Assembly (NCBI GenBank): GCA_028723425.1
Contig: JAQYEZ010000003.1
Location: forward strand, 1 to 64,000
DNA length: 64,000 bases
Direction of reading: 5' to 3'
DNA from: Peptoniphilaceae bacterium
GTDB taxonomy: Bacteria; Bacillota; Clostridia; Tissierellales; Peptoniphilaceae
The notes under the pieces are model-generated. The model was not told the DNA's origin, ran no database searches, and saw nothing but the letters and a program-made list of their open reading frames with translations. Both the position numbers and the translations under genes were made by a program. Below are positions 1 to 10,545 of the stretch, one piece after another. Positions within the stretch are counted from its first letter, which is position 1. Each line of letters starts with the position of its first letter.

Positions 1-50
1 TGTAGAACGCAAGTGATATTGTCATAGTAGAAACACAAATAAATTTGTCA
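1..50 (+). repeat. Left copy of ~50-bp direct repeat flanking the transposase
   Basis: tgtagaacgcaagtgatattgtcatagtagaaacacaaataaatttgtca matches 1855-1905 tgtagaacgcaagtgataatgtcatagtagaaaggcaaattaatttgtagg. Confidence 0.85.
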
Positions 51-94
51 GTAATTCAATTAAAAATATTGTAAAATTATCTCTTAGGAGGTAA

Positions 95-1597
95 TTGAAA
101 ATGAAAAAGGTGGATTTGACTATGAATGAGTATTTTGAATATGAAACTGTTAAAAGTTTTGTTGATCATGAGGGCAGTAATTTCAAACATATGTGTGCTA
201 AATTAGGCTGTTGTGAACGTACTGGTTGGAGAAAGGTTAAGGGTTATAAAGAACATGGTAAAAGTTTTTTTATTCATGGTAATCGTAATAAGACTTCTCC
301 TAAAGCTATTGATAAGGCAGTTAAGGATAGGGTTATTGAGTTATATAATTCTTATGAGTTTTCTGGCGCTAATATTTCTCATTTTTATGAACTTTTGAAT
401 AGGTTTTATCCTGATGAGTTTACTTTTTCTTTGTCTTCTTTACGCAATATTTTGAGAGAGTATGATATTATTTCTCCTTTGGCTATTAAAAAGACTAAAA
501 GAGAATGGAATAAAAGGCAAAAAGAGAAGAAAAAGGTTAAAGATAAGGTTAAAGATGTAAATAATACGGTTATTGTTTCTTCTAATGAGTCTTATAGTGA
601 TTGCTTTGATCATGATCCTCATCCTACTAGGGTTAAATCTAAGTATGCAGGTGAACTTATTTTTCTTGATGCTTCTAATCATGATTGGTTTTCTAATGGA
701 AATCCCTGTTTTTTGCATGCTGCTATTGATGATGCTACTGGTATTGTTGTTGGAGCTTTCTTTGATGTTCAAGAAACTCTTTTTGGCTATTATAATGTTT
801 TAAATCAAATGCTTTCTAATTATGGGATTGCTGTTAATTTACAAACTGATGGTAGGAGTATTTTTGAATATGCTGCTTTTAAGAATAAGGGGATTGAAAA
901 TGATAGATTGACACAGTTTTCTTATGCTTGTAAGTATTTTGGTATGAAGCTTAATACTGTTAGTGTCGCTCAAAAACAGGGTAAAATTGAAAGATTGTGG
1001 AAAACTCTTCAGAGTAGATTGGTTACTGAATTTAGGGTATTAAAAATCGAGGATATTAAAAGAGCGAACGAATTTCTTGACGAATACTTAACTAAATTCA
1101 ATAGAAAATTTGCTCACTCTTATTTAGATGATACCCCATCTGCCTTTGAAGTTAAACCTTCTGAAGAAGAAATTAATTTACATTTAGCTAGGATTTTTGA
1201 AAGGACAGTTACTAATGGCAATGATATTCGTTTTAATAACAAGAGATATCGTATTGTAGACGAAAATTCTAATCCATTATATCCAAGACCTAAGACAAAG
1301 GTTGAGGTTATTGAGGCTTTTGATAAAAATTTATTTGTTAATGTTAATAATTCTATCTATGCTTTAGAGGAAATTCATCTGAATGAAGAATTCTCTAGTG
1401 AACTTGACTTTGTCTCTAAGAAAAAAGAGGCTAAAAAAAGATATATTCCTGATATGAATCACGCTTGGGTTAAGGGTAATATTTACAAACATCAACGAAA
1501 ACAAAAGACGTATAAGTTTGTTGATGAATATGGTAAAGAATATTCATATGAAGATATTTTGTATAGTGAGAAGCAATTATTTAATCAGATAAATTAA
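95..1597 (+). CDS. DDE/rve integrase-core transposase (ISNCY/IS1202-like)
   Basis: 500-aa ORF with N-terminal HTH-like region (CERTGWRKVKGYKEHG) and rve-like catalytic core (FLDASNHDWF...AAIDDATGIVVGAFF...KQGKIERLWKTLQSRLVTE); RBS aggagg upstream. Confidence 0.85.
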   Translation: MKMKKVDLTMNEYFEYETVKSFVDHEGSNFKHMCAKLGCCERTGWRKVKGYKEHGKSFFIHGNRNKTSPKAIDKAVKDRVIELYNSYEFSGANISHFYELLNRFYPDEFTFSLSSLRNILREYDIISPLAIKKTKREWNKRQKEKKKVKDKVKDVNNTVIVSSNESYSDCFDHDPHPTRVKSKYAGELIFLDASNHDWFSNGNPCFLHAAIDDATGIVVGAFFDVQETLFGYYNVLNQMLSNYGIAVNLQTDGRSIFEYAAFKNKGIENDRLTQFSYACKYFGMKLNTVSVAQKQGKIERLWKTLQSRLVTEFRVLKIEDIKRANEFLDEYLTKFNRKFAHSYLDDTPSAFEVKPSEEEINLHLARIFERTVTNGNDIRFNNKRYRIVDENSNPLYPRPKTKVEVIEAFDKNLFVNVNNSIYALEEIHLNEEFSSELDFVSKKKEAKKRYIPDMNHAWVKGNIYKHQRKQKTYKFVDEYGKEYSYEDILYSEKQLFNQIN

Positions 1598-1643
1598 AAC
1601 TATTTAATCAAATAAATCAAGTAAATGATTATTAGATTTATCC

Positions 1644-1769
1644 TTGTCAAGGCCGTGCGAAAGCACGTGCATTTTAGCCTTGACAAAGAGAAAAAAATAT
1701 CCTATTGTGTCCAGCCAATTTAATTGGCTGACGAATCCTTCGAGGATGGGGTTTGGGGCAAAGCCCCAA
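1644..1769 (+). other. Cluster of four consecutive hairpins at the 3' end of the IS (candidate structured RNA)
   Basis: ttgtcaaggc/gccttgacaa stem enclosing cgtgc-gaaa-gcacg; cagccaatt-t-aattggctg; atcct-tcg-aggat; ttggggc-aaa-gccccaa. Confidence 0.5.
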
Positions 1770-1854
1770 GGAAAAAACCGGGCTAATGTTTTGATATTTT
1801 TACTGACATTTTAATTTGCGCTTGACAATATTTTTTTATTTTTTTGTAGAACAC

Positions 1855-1905
1855 TGTAGAACGCAAGTGATAATGTCATAGTAGAAAGGCAAATTAATTT
1901 GTAGG
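1855..1905 (+). repeat. Right copy of ~50-bp direct repeat flanking the transposase
   Basis: See left copy; preceded by an extra 10-bp tandem tgtagaacac (1845-1854). Confidence 0.85.
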
Positions 1906-1935
1906 TTCAAAAAATTTTTATAAAGCTATAAAATT

Positions 1936-1963
1936 ATAGCCACCCAAAAACTCAGGCGGCTAT
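1936..1963 (-). terminator. Possible terminator after gpmA
   Basis: atagccacc...ggcggctat hairpin; weak T tract. Confidence 0.4.
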
Positions 1964-2016
1964 TGTTATTATTCTTTACCAAAATAATTTTTATTTTAAT
2001 CTCAAGAATTTTATTA

Positions 2017-2706
2017 TTATAGGTAGTATTTTTTGATTACATTTAATTTATCATCTAATTCGTAAACTAATGGTTTTCCTGTTGGAATTTCTAGATCCAT
2101 TATGTCATCGTCTGATATATTGTCTATGTGTTTACATAGGGCTCTGATTGAGTTTCCGTGTGCTGCTATTAGAACATTTTTGCCATCCAATAATTCTGGA
2201 GCTATATGATCAAAGTAGTAAGGAAGAGCTCTTTCTAGAGTTATTTTTAGGTTTTCTGATACTGGAATTAGCTCTTTTGGCATGCCTTTGAATCTTCTAT
2301 CGGCAAATTGTTCTTCTTGCGCTTGGCTTGTTAAATCTGGTGGGAGTGTATCATAGCTTCTTCTCCAGATATGAACTTGTTCTTCACCATATTTTTCTCT
2401 GGTTTCGTCTTTGTTTAATCCTTGTAATCCACCATAGTGTCTTTCGTTTAGTCTCCAAGACTTGGTTACTGGAACATATAATTGATCAGAATATTCTAGA
2501 GCATAGTTACAAGTTTTGATGGCTCTTTTTAGGATAGAAGTATGGGCAAAGTCAAATTTAATCCCTGCTTCTTTTATTTTCTTTCCAGCTTCTTTTGCTT
2601 CTTCTACACCTTTTTCACTTAAATCTACATCTACCCAGCCAGTAAATTTGTTTGCTAGGTTCCACTCACTTTGTCCATGTCTTAATAATACTAATTTTAC
2701 AGACAT
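2017..2706 (-). CDS. gpmA: 2,3-bisphosphoglycerate-dependent phosphoglycerate mutase
   Basis: [33 protein letters not shown]...[11 protein letters not shown]: classic histidine phosphatase dPGM. Confidence 0.95.
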   Translation of the reverse strand: MSVKLVLLRHGQSEWNLANKFTGWVDVDLSEKGVEEAKEAGKKIKEAGIKFDFAHTSILKRAIKTCNYALEYSDQLYVPVTKSWRLNERHYGGLQGLNKDETREKYGEEQVHIWRRSYDTLPPDLTSQAQEEQFADRRFKGMPKELIPVSENLKITLERALPYYFDHIAPELLDGKNVLIAAHGNSIRALCKHIDNISDDDIMDLEIPTGKPLVYELDDKLNVIKKYYL

Positions 2707-3755
2707 TATCTCCTCCTCATACGTTCTTTTCTTTCTAGTTGTTTTTGCTTAGCTCTGATTGACTCGTTTTTTTCCTCATCAATCGTTTCAATCCAAGTAA
2801 GAGCCTTAGATGTGCCATCTATTACACAATGAGTCGCATCTTCTGCTATCCTTGCATTGATTTGAAGTTCTTCTGCCAATTTTTGACATAGACCTATTGT
2901 CAAGGATCCTCCCCCTGTTAGGATTATTCCTCTGTCATAAAGGTCTGCTGCAAGTTCTGGTGGAGTTGCTTCTAATATATATTTTACACCTTCAACAATT
3001 TGTTTAATTGCTGGAAGTAGAGCTTGATAAATTTCATTAACTGGAAGATAAATTTTTGATGGTAGACCATCTGCTATTCTTCTTCCTTTGACTTCTACAG
3101 AGTCTGTCATTTCTTTGCCTGAGGCAGCTATTTTGATTTCTTCGGCACTTGTTTCCCCTATTAACATTTGATATTTGTTTCTTATATGATCTTTTATGTA
3201 AGAATCAAATTTCTCTCCCCCAATATCTACCGAGTTAGATATTACTATCTGACCTAGAGATACAAGGGCAATGTCTGTTGTGCCTCCTCCTATATCTACG
3301 ACCAAGCTTCCACCTGCATCGCTTATGTCTACTCCTGCACCTAAAGCTGCGGACAGAGATGCTTCTATAAGATAGGCCCTACTTGCTCCTGCAGCTTCTG
3401 CTGCTTGGAATACAGCTCTTTTTTCTACTTGAGTTGCCTTTGAAGGTACGCTTATTAATACTTCAGGCTTAAATAGAGTTTTTTCCAAGGACTTTTTTAA
3501 AAAGTATTTTAGCATCTCTTCTGTAGATTTCATATCAGAAATTATGCCATCTTTGATAGGCTTTACTGCAACTATGTTTGCTGGAGTTCTGCCTAAAAGT
3601 TTTTTGGCTTCTTTTCCTACAGCAAGAATTTTTCCTGTCAAAATATCTTTGGCTATGACCGAAGGTTCTTCTAGCACTAATTTTTTATTATTTACATATA
3701 CTAAGACTGAGGATGATCCTAAGTCTATAGCTACACTTTTTCTAAACCTTGCCAT
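2706..3755 (-). CDS. mreB: MreB/Mbl-family rod-shape determining actin homolog
   Basis: [27 protein letters not shown]..., [27 protein letters not shown] motifs. Confidence 0.85.
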   Translation of the reverse strand: MARFRKSVAIDLGSSSVLVYVNNKKLVLEEPSVIAKDILTGKILAVGKEAKKLLGRTPANIVAVKPIKDGIISDMKSTEEMLKYFLKKSLEKTLFKPEVLISVPSKATQVEKRAVFQAAEAAGASRAYLIEASLSAALGAGVDISDAGGSLVVDIGGGTTDIALVSLGQIVISNSVDIGGEKFDSYIKDHIRNKYQMLIGETSAEEIKIAASGKEMTDSVEVKGRRIADGLPSKIYLPVNEIYQALLPAIKQIVEGVKYILEATPPELAADLYDRGIILTGGGSLTIGLCQKLAEELQINARIAEDATHCVIDGTSKALTWIETIDEEKNESIRAKQKQLERKERMRRR

Positions 3756-3764
3756 CTTTATTCC

Positions 3765-4934
3765 TTACTTGTTTTTTAATATTTCTACTTTGTCTAATTT
3801 TTCCCAAGTAAAATCTTTATCATTTCTTCCAAAGTGTCCATAGTTTGTTGTTTTTCTATAAATAGGTCTTAATAAGTCCAAATTATCTATGATAGCTTGT
3901 GGTCTAAAGTCAAATACTTCTTTTACTATTTGAGTAAGTTTTTCATCATCATATTTTCCAGTTCCAAAAGTGTCTACATAGATTGATAGAGGATGACTTA
4001 GACCTATTGCATAGGCAACTCCTATTTCACACTTATGGGCAAGCTTTGCTGCTACCAAATTTTTTGCCGCATATCTTGCCATGTAGGCTGCAGATCTATC
4101 AACTTTTGTTGGGTCTTTTCCAGAGAAGGCTCCTCCTCCATGTCTAGAGTAGCCACCATAGGAATCTACAATTATTTTTCTTCCAGTAAGTCCTGAATCT
4201 CCTTTTGGTCCACCAATTACAAATTTTCCTGTTGGATTTACAAATATTTTAGTATTTTCATCTATATATTTAGGGTCTATAACTGGCTTTATTACATATT
4301 CAATTACATCTTTTCTTATTTGTTCAAGACTTACACTAGCTAAGTGTTGAGTTGAAATAACTATAGCCTCTATTCTTGTAAGTACTTCGTCATTGTATTC
4401 TACAGTTACTTGAGTTTTGCCATCAGGTCTTAAGTAGGCAAGTGTCTTATTTTTTCTAACTTCTGTTAATTTTTGGGCAAGTTCTTGGGAATATACTACA
4501 GAAAGAGGTAGATATTTGTCTGTTTCATCATCTGCATAGCCAAAAATCATTCCTTGATCACCTGCACCAATTTTATCGTATTTATCTTCACTTATCTTAT
4601 GCTCTTGGGCGTTGTCTACACCTTGAGCTATATCTGCTGATTGTTCGATGATTGATGTAAGAACGGCTACATTTTGATAATCAAAGCCCAATTCTGGATC
4701 ATCATAGCCTATATCTTTTATTGTTTCTCTAGCTATTTTTTCAATAGGAGCATAGGCATTTGTGGTAATTTCTCCAACTACCAAAACGAGTCCTGTGGTT
4801 GTTACAGTTTCACAGGCTACTCTAGAGTTTTTATCTTGTTTTAGACATTCATCCAAAATAGCATCTGAAATTTGGTCACAAACTTTGTCTGGATGTCCTT
4901 CAGTCACTGATTCAGATGTAAAATATTTTTTCAT
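3765..4934 (-). CDS. metK: S-adenosylmethionine synthetase
   Basis: [54 protein letters not shown]. Confidence 0.97.
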   Translation of the reverse strand: MKKYFTSESVTEGHPDKVCDQISDAILDECLKQDKNSRVACETVTTTGLVLVVGEITTNAYAPIEKIARETIKDIGYDDPELGFDYQNVAVLTSIIEQSADIAQGVDNAQEHKISEDKYDKIGAGDQGMIFGYADDETDKYLPLSVVYSQELAQKLTEVRKNKTLAYLRPDGKTQVTVEYNDEVLTRIEAIVISTQHLASVSLEQIRKDVIEYVIKPVIDPKYIDENTKIFVNPTGKFVIGGPKGDSGLTGRKIIVDSYGGYSRHGGGAFSGKDPTKVDRSAAYMARYAAKNLVAAKLAHKCEIGVAYAIGLSHPLSIYVDTFGTGKYDDEKLTQIVKEVFDFRPQAIIDNLDLLRPIYRKTTNYGHFGRNDKDFTWEKLDKVEILKNK

Positions 4935-4936
4935 AG

Positions 4937-5419
4937 TTACTCCTTGTTTATTTCTTCTAATAGTACAACAGCTCTAGCTTCTATCCCTTCCATTCTCCCA
5001 GCAAAGCCAAGTCCTTCACTAGTCGATGCTTTAATTGATACATTATCTACAGATGTTTTTAAGTGCTTTGCCAAAAGTTTTTTTATTTCTTCTGCCTTTG
5101 GGTTAATTTTTGGCATTTGGCAAATTACAACTGTGTCTACATTGCCTATTTTATACCCATTTTCTTCCATTAAGCCTACAACTTTATCCAAAAGATTTAT
5201 GGAATATATATCCTTATAGGAAGCATCAGTATCGGGAAAAAGTACCCCTATATCTCTTTTATTTATTGCCCCTAGGATAGCATCCATTATAGCATGGGTC
5301 AATACATCAGCATCGGAATGGCCCAAAAGGCCAAATTCATAGTCAAATTTTATTCCACCAAGAATTAAAGCTCTTCCTTTTTCAAACTTGTGGACATCAT
5401 AACCCAATCCAATTCTCAT
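4937..5419 (-). CDS. ispF: 2-C-methyl-D-erythritol 2,4-cyclodiphosphate synthase
   Basis: [41 protein letters not shown]. Confidence 0.96.
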   Translation of the reverse strand: MRIGLGYDVHKFEKGRALILGGIKFDYEFGLLGHSDADVLTHAIMDAILGAINKRDIGVLFPDTDASYKDIYSINLLDKVVGLMEENGYKIGNVDTVVICQMPKINPKAEEIKKLLAKHLKTSVDNVSIKASTSEGLGFAGRMEGIEARAVVLLEEINKE

Positions 5420-6108
5420 AAATCCTCCATTATAGCCTTTGCAAAGATTAAATCTTCAGCTGTTGTGATTTTAATATTTGTGTATTCACCTTCGACAACC
5501 TTTACTTTTATATCTGAAAATAATTCAAAAAGTTGGCTATCATCTGTTATCTTATAGGCAGTATTTTGGTATTTTTTGTAAAGATCTATCAAAACTTTTC
5601 TATCATAAACTTGAGGTGTTTGAACTTGATATAGAAAATCTCTATTTGGTGTTTTAGAAACTGTCATATCACTATTTAAAACTTTTATAGTATCCTTGGC
5701 CTTGGTTGCAGAAATTACAGCCTTATATTTGAGCCCTTCTTCTATTATTTTCTTAAAAAGCTTTCTACTTGCAAAAGGTCTTACCCCATCATGGGTTAAG
5801 ACCAAATCACATGAATCAGAAAGGGCCAAAAGACCTTGGAGGGTTGATTCTTCCCTTGTCTGTCTACCATAGACAAACTTTATATCCGCCTTATATTTTT
5901 TTATTATTTCTTCTATTTCTTTCTGGTCTTCTTTTCTAATCACAAGTATTATTTTGTCAATTTCTTCTATAGAAGTTATGGTATCAAGGGTTATCTCTAA
6001 TATTTTTTTGCCCTTAATTTCAATATAGGGTTTGTTAACTCCCATATTCATCCTTTGACCAGAACCTGCAGCTACTATCACTGCTCCTAGCTTTTTATTG
6101 GCTATCAT
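5416..6108 (-). CDS. ispD: 2-C-methyl-D-erythritol 4-phosphate cytidylyltransferase
   Basis: GAVIVAAGSGQRMN, LTHDGVRPF, QTPQVYD. Confidence 0.95.
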   Translation of the reverse strand: MIANKKLGAVIVAAGSGQRMNMGVNKPYIEIKGKKILEITLDTITSIEEIDKIILVIRKEDQKEIEEIIKKYKADIKFVYGRQTREESTLQGLLALSDSCDLVLTHDGVRPFASRKLFKKIIEEGLKYKAVISATKAKDTIKVLNSDMTVSKTPNRDFLYQVQTPQVYDRKVLIDLYKKYQNTAYKITDDSQLFELFSDIKVKVVEGEYTNIKITTAEDLIFAKAIMEDL

Positions 6109-7210
6109 TTTCCATCCTTGCTCTTACAAAAATCATCTTGCCAGCTGAAGTTTGTAGGACACTGGTTACTGTTGCATCTATTTTCTTTCCTATATAGTCA
6201 ATCCCGTCTTCCACAACAACCATAGTTCCATCAGAAAGATAGCCAACTCCTTGTTCTCTACCTTTTCCTTCTTTTATAACTTCTACTTCCAAAAATTCTC
6301 CTGGTATTACTATAGGCTTTAGAGCATTTGTAAGATCATTTATATTTAAAACTGTAATGCCTTGTACATCTGCAACCTTATTTAAATTATAGTCATTGGT
6401 AAAAATTTTTGCATTTAAATCTGTTGCCATTCTCAATAGTTTAGAATCGACTTCTTTTATGTCTGGATAATCCTTATCTGTTATAGTCAAAAACGCCTTT
6501 GGACTTTGCTTGATTTCATTTATTATATCAAGTCCCCTGCGGCCTCTTTCCCTTTTTAAGTCATCAGGACTATCGGCTATGTGTTGAAGTTCTTCCAAAA
6601 CAAATTCTGGAACAATAAGCTCACCTTCCAAAAAGTCTATTTTAATTATATCCAAAATTCTTCCATCTATAATTACAGATGTATCCAAGATTTTTGGTAT
6701 AGCATTTTTGGGTTGATTTCTTTTTAAAATGCCCTTGCCTTCACCTTTTTCCTTTTTAGCTTTTTGGAAAAGTTCAAGAACTTCATCGGTATTTCTAGTT
6801 GCAACTCTCCAACCTAACAAAGCAAATCCCAAATAAATAAATAAAGATAATAGCACAAAAATAGAATTTCCTACCACAGGTAAAGATAGTTTTGTTAATG
6901 GTATAGAGATCAAATAGGCAATTATAAAGCCGATTATAACTCCTAAAGTTCCAAAAATAATTGTTGACAAGGGCATTTGTTCAAGTTTTTTCTCAAGACC
7001 AACAAAGTGCTTTTGAACCCTATCAAAAATTGAGTTTGATACAAAATAAAAAATCCCCGCTACTATTAGTCCTCCCAAAGCATTAACTACTACGAATAAT
7101 ACAGTAGGTGAAAGTGTGATATCTGTCACTGCTAGTATTATTCGTACAATAGATACACCAAGGATTGCTCCAATAATAGCTGACAGTATACGAAATATTC
7201 TTCCTGTCAT
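6095..7210 (-). CDS. PIN/TRAM domain membrane protein (YacL-like)
   Basis: N-terminal TM segments, PIN domain (ILDTSVIIDGRILDIIK), C-terminal TRAM-like domain. Confidence 0.88.
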   Translation of the reverse strand: MTGRIFRILSAIIGAILGVSIVRIILAVTDITLSPTVLFVVVNALGGLIVAGIFYFVSNSIFDRVQKHFVGLEKKLEQMPLSTIIFGTLGVIIGFIIAYLISIPLTKLSLPVVGNSIFVLLSLFIYLGFALLGWRVATRNTDEVLELFQKAKKEKGEGKGILKRNQPKNAIPKILDTSVIIDGRILDIIKIDFLEGELIVPEFVLEELQHIADSPDDLKRERGRRGLDIINEIKQSPKAFLTITDKDYPDIKEVDSKLLRMATDLNAKIFTNDYNLNKVADVQGITVLNINDLTNALKPIVIPGEFLEVEVIKEGKGREQGVGYLSDGTMVVVEDGIDYIGKKIDATVTSVLQTSAGKMIFVRARMENDSQ

Positions 7211-7237
7211 ATTAAGCTTCTCCTTAAAATAAAAAAT

Positions 7238-7717
7238 TTAAAGTCCTATAGATTCATCAATCATCTCTTCAGCTTGTTCTTTGTCAAGAGAGCCAGCCAT
7301 AACAAGCTCGCTAGCCATAATTCTTCTAGACCTATTCAAAAGTTTCTTCTCTGTTGTAGATAGGCCCTTCTTTTTATCAAGAACGCTAAGATTTCTAACC
7401 ATTTGAGCAATTTCGAAAATATTTCCCGTTTTCAAAATTTCTTGATTTGTTCTATACCTTATATTCCAATTGCTGCTCATTTTTGTTGGTTCTTGATCTA
7501 AAATCTTTAAGACTTCTTCCCCTTCTTCCTTAGATATAACATCTCTAATATTCATATCACCGATATTAGATGCAGGGACTGATATATCCATGTTGCCTAT
7601 TGGCATTTTTAAAATAAAATATTCCTTCTCTTGGCCCAAAAATTCTTTCGTTTCAATAGCATCTATTATCCCAGCACCATGCATAGGATATACAATTTTA
7701 TCACCGATTTTAAACAT
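7238..7717 (-). CDS. CarD family transcriptional regulator
   Basis: MFKIGDKIVYPMHGAGIIDAIETKEFLGQEKEYFILKMP. Confidence 0.9.
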   Translation of the reverse strand: MFKIGDKIVYPMHGAGIIDAIETKEFLGQEKEYFILKMPIGNMDISVPASNIGDMNIRDVISKEEGEEVLKILDQEPTKMSSNWNIRYRTNQEILKTGNIFEIAQMVRNLSVLDKKKGLSTTEKKLLNRSRRIMASELVMAGSLDKEQAEEMIDESIGL

Positions 7718-7809
7718 TTTGACCTCCTAAGGCTCTCTCTATTATTATAACCTTTTTGAGCAAAATATCAAAAAACATAATAATATACTATCTTTTAAAT
7801 TTTTGTCAA

Positions 7810-8709
7810 TTAACTTAAACCAGTTCTAATCTCCAATTTTTTATGAAGGACTTCAATCTCACATGTTCTAGTTTTTCCACCATATTCTCCATCCAAAGTC
7901 CAAAGTAGGTCCTCTTTTGTTTCAAATTTGAAAGTTTTCCCATTTTTAAAAGAAATAAATTCATTTTCCTTATGATTAGTAAGACCTGATATGATTTGAT
8001 TTAAATCCATAATATTTTTTGGATTTTTGACCAACATAACCTCAAAAATTCCATCATCAAGGCCTACATTTTCTCCAACTATTTTTGTAAAACCTCCAAC
8101 AGAAACGGAATTTGTCACCATGCCATGGATAAAATCATCTTCTATAACCTCATCATCTATAGTAATTTTTGCCCTGTATGACTTTAGGTTAGATATAGTC
8201 TTCATGCCCTCAAAGATATAGGCAGACCTACCAAAAATATTTTTCATAGTTTGATCTGTTTCATAGGAAACTTGGGCCAAAGACCCAAAGGCTGCAACAT
8301 AGGTAAAAAACTTATCTTCAAGTTTTCCTACATCAAGTTCTTTAGCTTTTCCTTTTAAGGCTATTTTTATAGCTCTATCAATATCAACAGGAATATTTAG
8401 ACTTTTGGCAAAGTCGTTGGTAGATCCTGTAGGAATATAGCCAATTACAGGTTTTATGTCAGCTTTTAGGGCTCCTGAAACAACCTCATCCAAAGTTCCA
8501 TCTCCACCGCTTACAATAATATTTTCAAAAACTTTACCATATTTTTCTACCTTTTTCCTGGCATCGCCTGCACTTTGGGTAGCATAAGCTGTTGTAAAGT
8601 AACCATTTTGACTAAAATAATTTATAATCTGGTCCATGTACTGGTTTATAATCATCTTCCCACTTTTTGGATTATATATAAAAAGTAGATTTTTCATCTT
8701 TTCCCCCAC
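7810..8709 (-). CDS. Diacylglycerol kinase-family lipid kinase (YegS/BmrU-like); start may be 8697
   Basis: FIYNPKSGK, IVSGGDGTLDEVVSG, GYIPTGSTNDFA. Confidence 0.9.
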   Translation of the reverse strand: MGEKMKNLLFIYNPKSGKMIINQYMDQIINYFSQNGYFTTAYATQSAGDARKKVEKYGKVFENIIVSGGDGTLDEVVSGALKADIKPVIGYIPTGSTNDFAKSLNIPVDIDRAIKIALKGKAKELDVGKLEDKFFTYVAAFGSLAQVSYETDQTMKNIFGRSAYIFEGMKTISNLKSYRAKITIDDEVIEDDFIHGMVTNSVSVGGFTKIVGENVGLDDGIFEVMLVKNPKNIMDLNQIISGLTNHKENEFISFKNGKTFKFETKEDLLWTLDGEYGGKTRTCEIEVLHKKLEIRTGLS

Positions 8710-8822
8710 AAATATATGTTTCTACCTATAAATTTTAAAGCAAATTTTATTTTTGTAAAGGCTTTAATAACTATAAATATACAATATAATAATATGTGAA
8801 ATTTGTTAAGAAAGGACTTATT

Positions 8823-9371
8823 ATGAACAATAAAAATACTAGGATGATTGTAGAAGCTGGTATTTGTATAGCACTTTCTACAATTTTAAGTTTTATCAAA
8901 TTATTTGAACTGCCTTTGGGTGGCTCTGTTACTCTTGCGGCAAGACTTCCTTTGGTTATCTTTGCTATAAGATGGGGTTTTAAGAAGGGGATAGTTGCTG
9001 GTGCAATCTTTGGCTTAGTGCAAATTGCCCTAGGTGGTTATGTAATTCATCCTGTTCAAGGATTTTTGGATTATGTAGTTTCTTATGGCTTTATGGGACT
9101 AAGTGGCATAAGATTTAGCAAGAATTTTTCCAAAACTACCTTCATACCATCAGTTATTCTTGCCTACCTATTTTCAGGTGCAGCTAATGTATTAAGTGGA
9201 ATGATTTATTTTTATGATATGACTACCGCTGTAAAATATGGCTTTCATTCTTTCTTAGTCTACAATCTAGCCTATAACTATTCATTTTTAGTTTTGGATT
9301 GTGCTATACTCTTGTTAATCCTTGTTTTAACCTTTGATAGGCTAAAAAATCTGTATAGCTTGCAAGCATAA
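8823..9371 (+). CDS. thiT: Energy-coupled thiamine transporter S component ThiT
   Basis: MNNKNTRMIVEAGICIALSTILSFIKLFELPLGGSVTLAARLP; ORF-track GTG start at 8796 replaced by ATG 8823, which has a good upstream RBS (agaaagga). Confidence 0.85.
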   Translation: MNNKNTRMIVEAGICIALSTILSFIKLFELPLGGSVTLAARLPLVIFAIRWGFKKGIVAGAIFGLVQIALGGYVIHPVQGFLDYVVSYGFMGLSGIRFSKNFSKTTFIPSVILAYLFSGAANVLSGMIYFYDMTTAVKYGFHSFLVYNLAYNYSFLVLDCAILLLILVLTFDRLKNLYSLQA

Positions 9372-9375
9372 AAAA

Positions 9376-9422
9376 TAAAAGCTGCTACAAAGATTTTTAT
9401 AATCCTGTAACAGCTTTTTTTT
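9376..9422. terminator. Bidirectional terminator between thiT and manA
   Basis: aaagctgctaca...tgtaacagctttttttt. Confidence 0.8.
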
Positions 9423-10356
9423 ACTTAGAATTTGATTCTACAAGGCTTACCTTTCCTTCTATTTCAAAATTGTCGACCAAATTAGTTAGGATAAAGAAAT
9501 CTCCTTTTTTTATAGGATATCTTTCTTCTCCAAGAATTAATTCACCTTTTCCTTCTGTCACAGCTTCCAAAAGATATGGTTTTTCTCTTTTAAAGGAGGT
9601 CTTATCCTTTATTTCAAATTTTCTAACTTCAAAATATTGGTTTGATAGAAGATCTGTTCTTATATAAGTTTCATATTCTTTTTTTTCTGGCTTATTTTCT
9701 ACAAGTTCTGTTTTTATAGACCTTTTGGACTCTTCCAGGTGCAAATCCCTTAAATTTCCCTGATCATCTTTTCTATCATAGTCATAAAGTCTATAGGTAA
9801 TATCTGAAGCTTGTTGAATTTCCAAAACCAAAGACCCTTTTTTTATAGCATGAACCGTACCTGCTGGCACATAGAAAAAATCATCTTTTTGAGAGTTGAC
9901 TTCCCTCAATAAATCATCCCATCTTTTTTCATCTATTAATTTTATAGCCTCATTTTTATCATTTACTTTTAAACCATAGATTATGGAGGAAGGCTCATCA
10001 TTTAGCATATACCAGCATTCGGTTTTACCCAAAGAATTTTCATATTTTTGTGCAAGCCTATCATCAGGATGAACTTGGATAGATAAGTCATCATTAGCAT
10101 CTATTAATTTTATTAAAAGAGGAAAAGAAGCTTTGTCTTCTTTACCAAAAAGTTCTTTATGGTCTTTGTAAATATCTTTTAAATTTTGACCTTTAAAAGA
10201 ACCATTTATTATCTCTGATTCTAAATCATCCATACCCGAAATAGCCCAATATTCTCCAACCTTATTTGAAGGCAAGTCATAGCCAAAATTCTTTAGTCTA
10301 TCTCCACCCCAAATTTTTTCTACAAATTTTCCCTTTAAAAATAAAACTTTTTCCAT
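9421..10356 (-). CDS. manA: Mannose-6-phosphate isomerase, class I
   Basis: KGKFVEKIWGGDRL, LIDANDDLSIQVHPDD, FFYVPAGTVHAI. Confidence 0.93.
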   Translation of the reverse strand: MEKVLFLKGKFVEKIWGGDRLKNFGYDLPSNKVGEYWAISGMDDLESEIINGSFKGQNLKDIYKDHKELFGKEDKASFPLLIKLIDANDDLSIQVHPDDRLAQKYENSLGKTECWYMLNDEPSSIIYGLKVNDKNEAIKLIDEKRWDDLLREVNSQKDDFFYVPAGTVHAIKKGSLVLEIQQASDITYRLYDYDRKDDQGNLRDLHLEESKRSIKTELVENKPEKKEYETYIRTDLLSNQYFEVRKFEIKDKTSFKREKPYLLEAVTEGKGELILGEERYPIKKGDFFILTNLVDNFEIEGKVSLVESNSK

Positions 10357-10500
10357 AAAACTCCTTTACCAAATCTAATCTTTTTTTCCTAGTAGGATAT
10401 AGGTTTTTCTATACAATAAGAACAAAACTTATATAAGAAAACCATATAATCATATCTAAACTATACCCTTATCGGGAAATTTTAAGAAAAAGCTTAAAAA

Positions 10501-10538
10501 AAGACTCTTAGAAGATATTAGTAACTTCTAAAAGTCTT
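10501..10538 (-). terminator. Terminator after the ABC-2 operon
   Basis: aagactcttagaag...cttctaaaagtctt hairpin. Confidence 0.75.
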
Positions 10539-10545
10539 ATAATTA

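Larger units (their letters stand above)
1..1905 (+). mobile_element. Insertion sequence; precise ends uncertain, left end may be cut by the window edge
   Basis: Transposase flanked by imperfect inverted pieces (tgtcagtaa 46-54 vs ttactgaca 1800-1808; attgtca 18-24 vs tgacaat 1823-1829) and by near-identical ~50-bp direct copies at 1-50 and 1855-1905. Confidence 0.65.

Noticed and set aside
8709-8822. TPP riboswitch upstream of thiT
   Set aside because: Short spacer with no recognisable thi-box (CTGAGA) core; not supported
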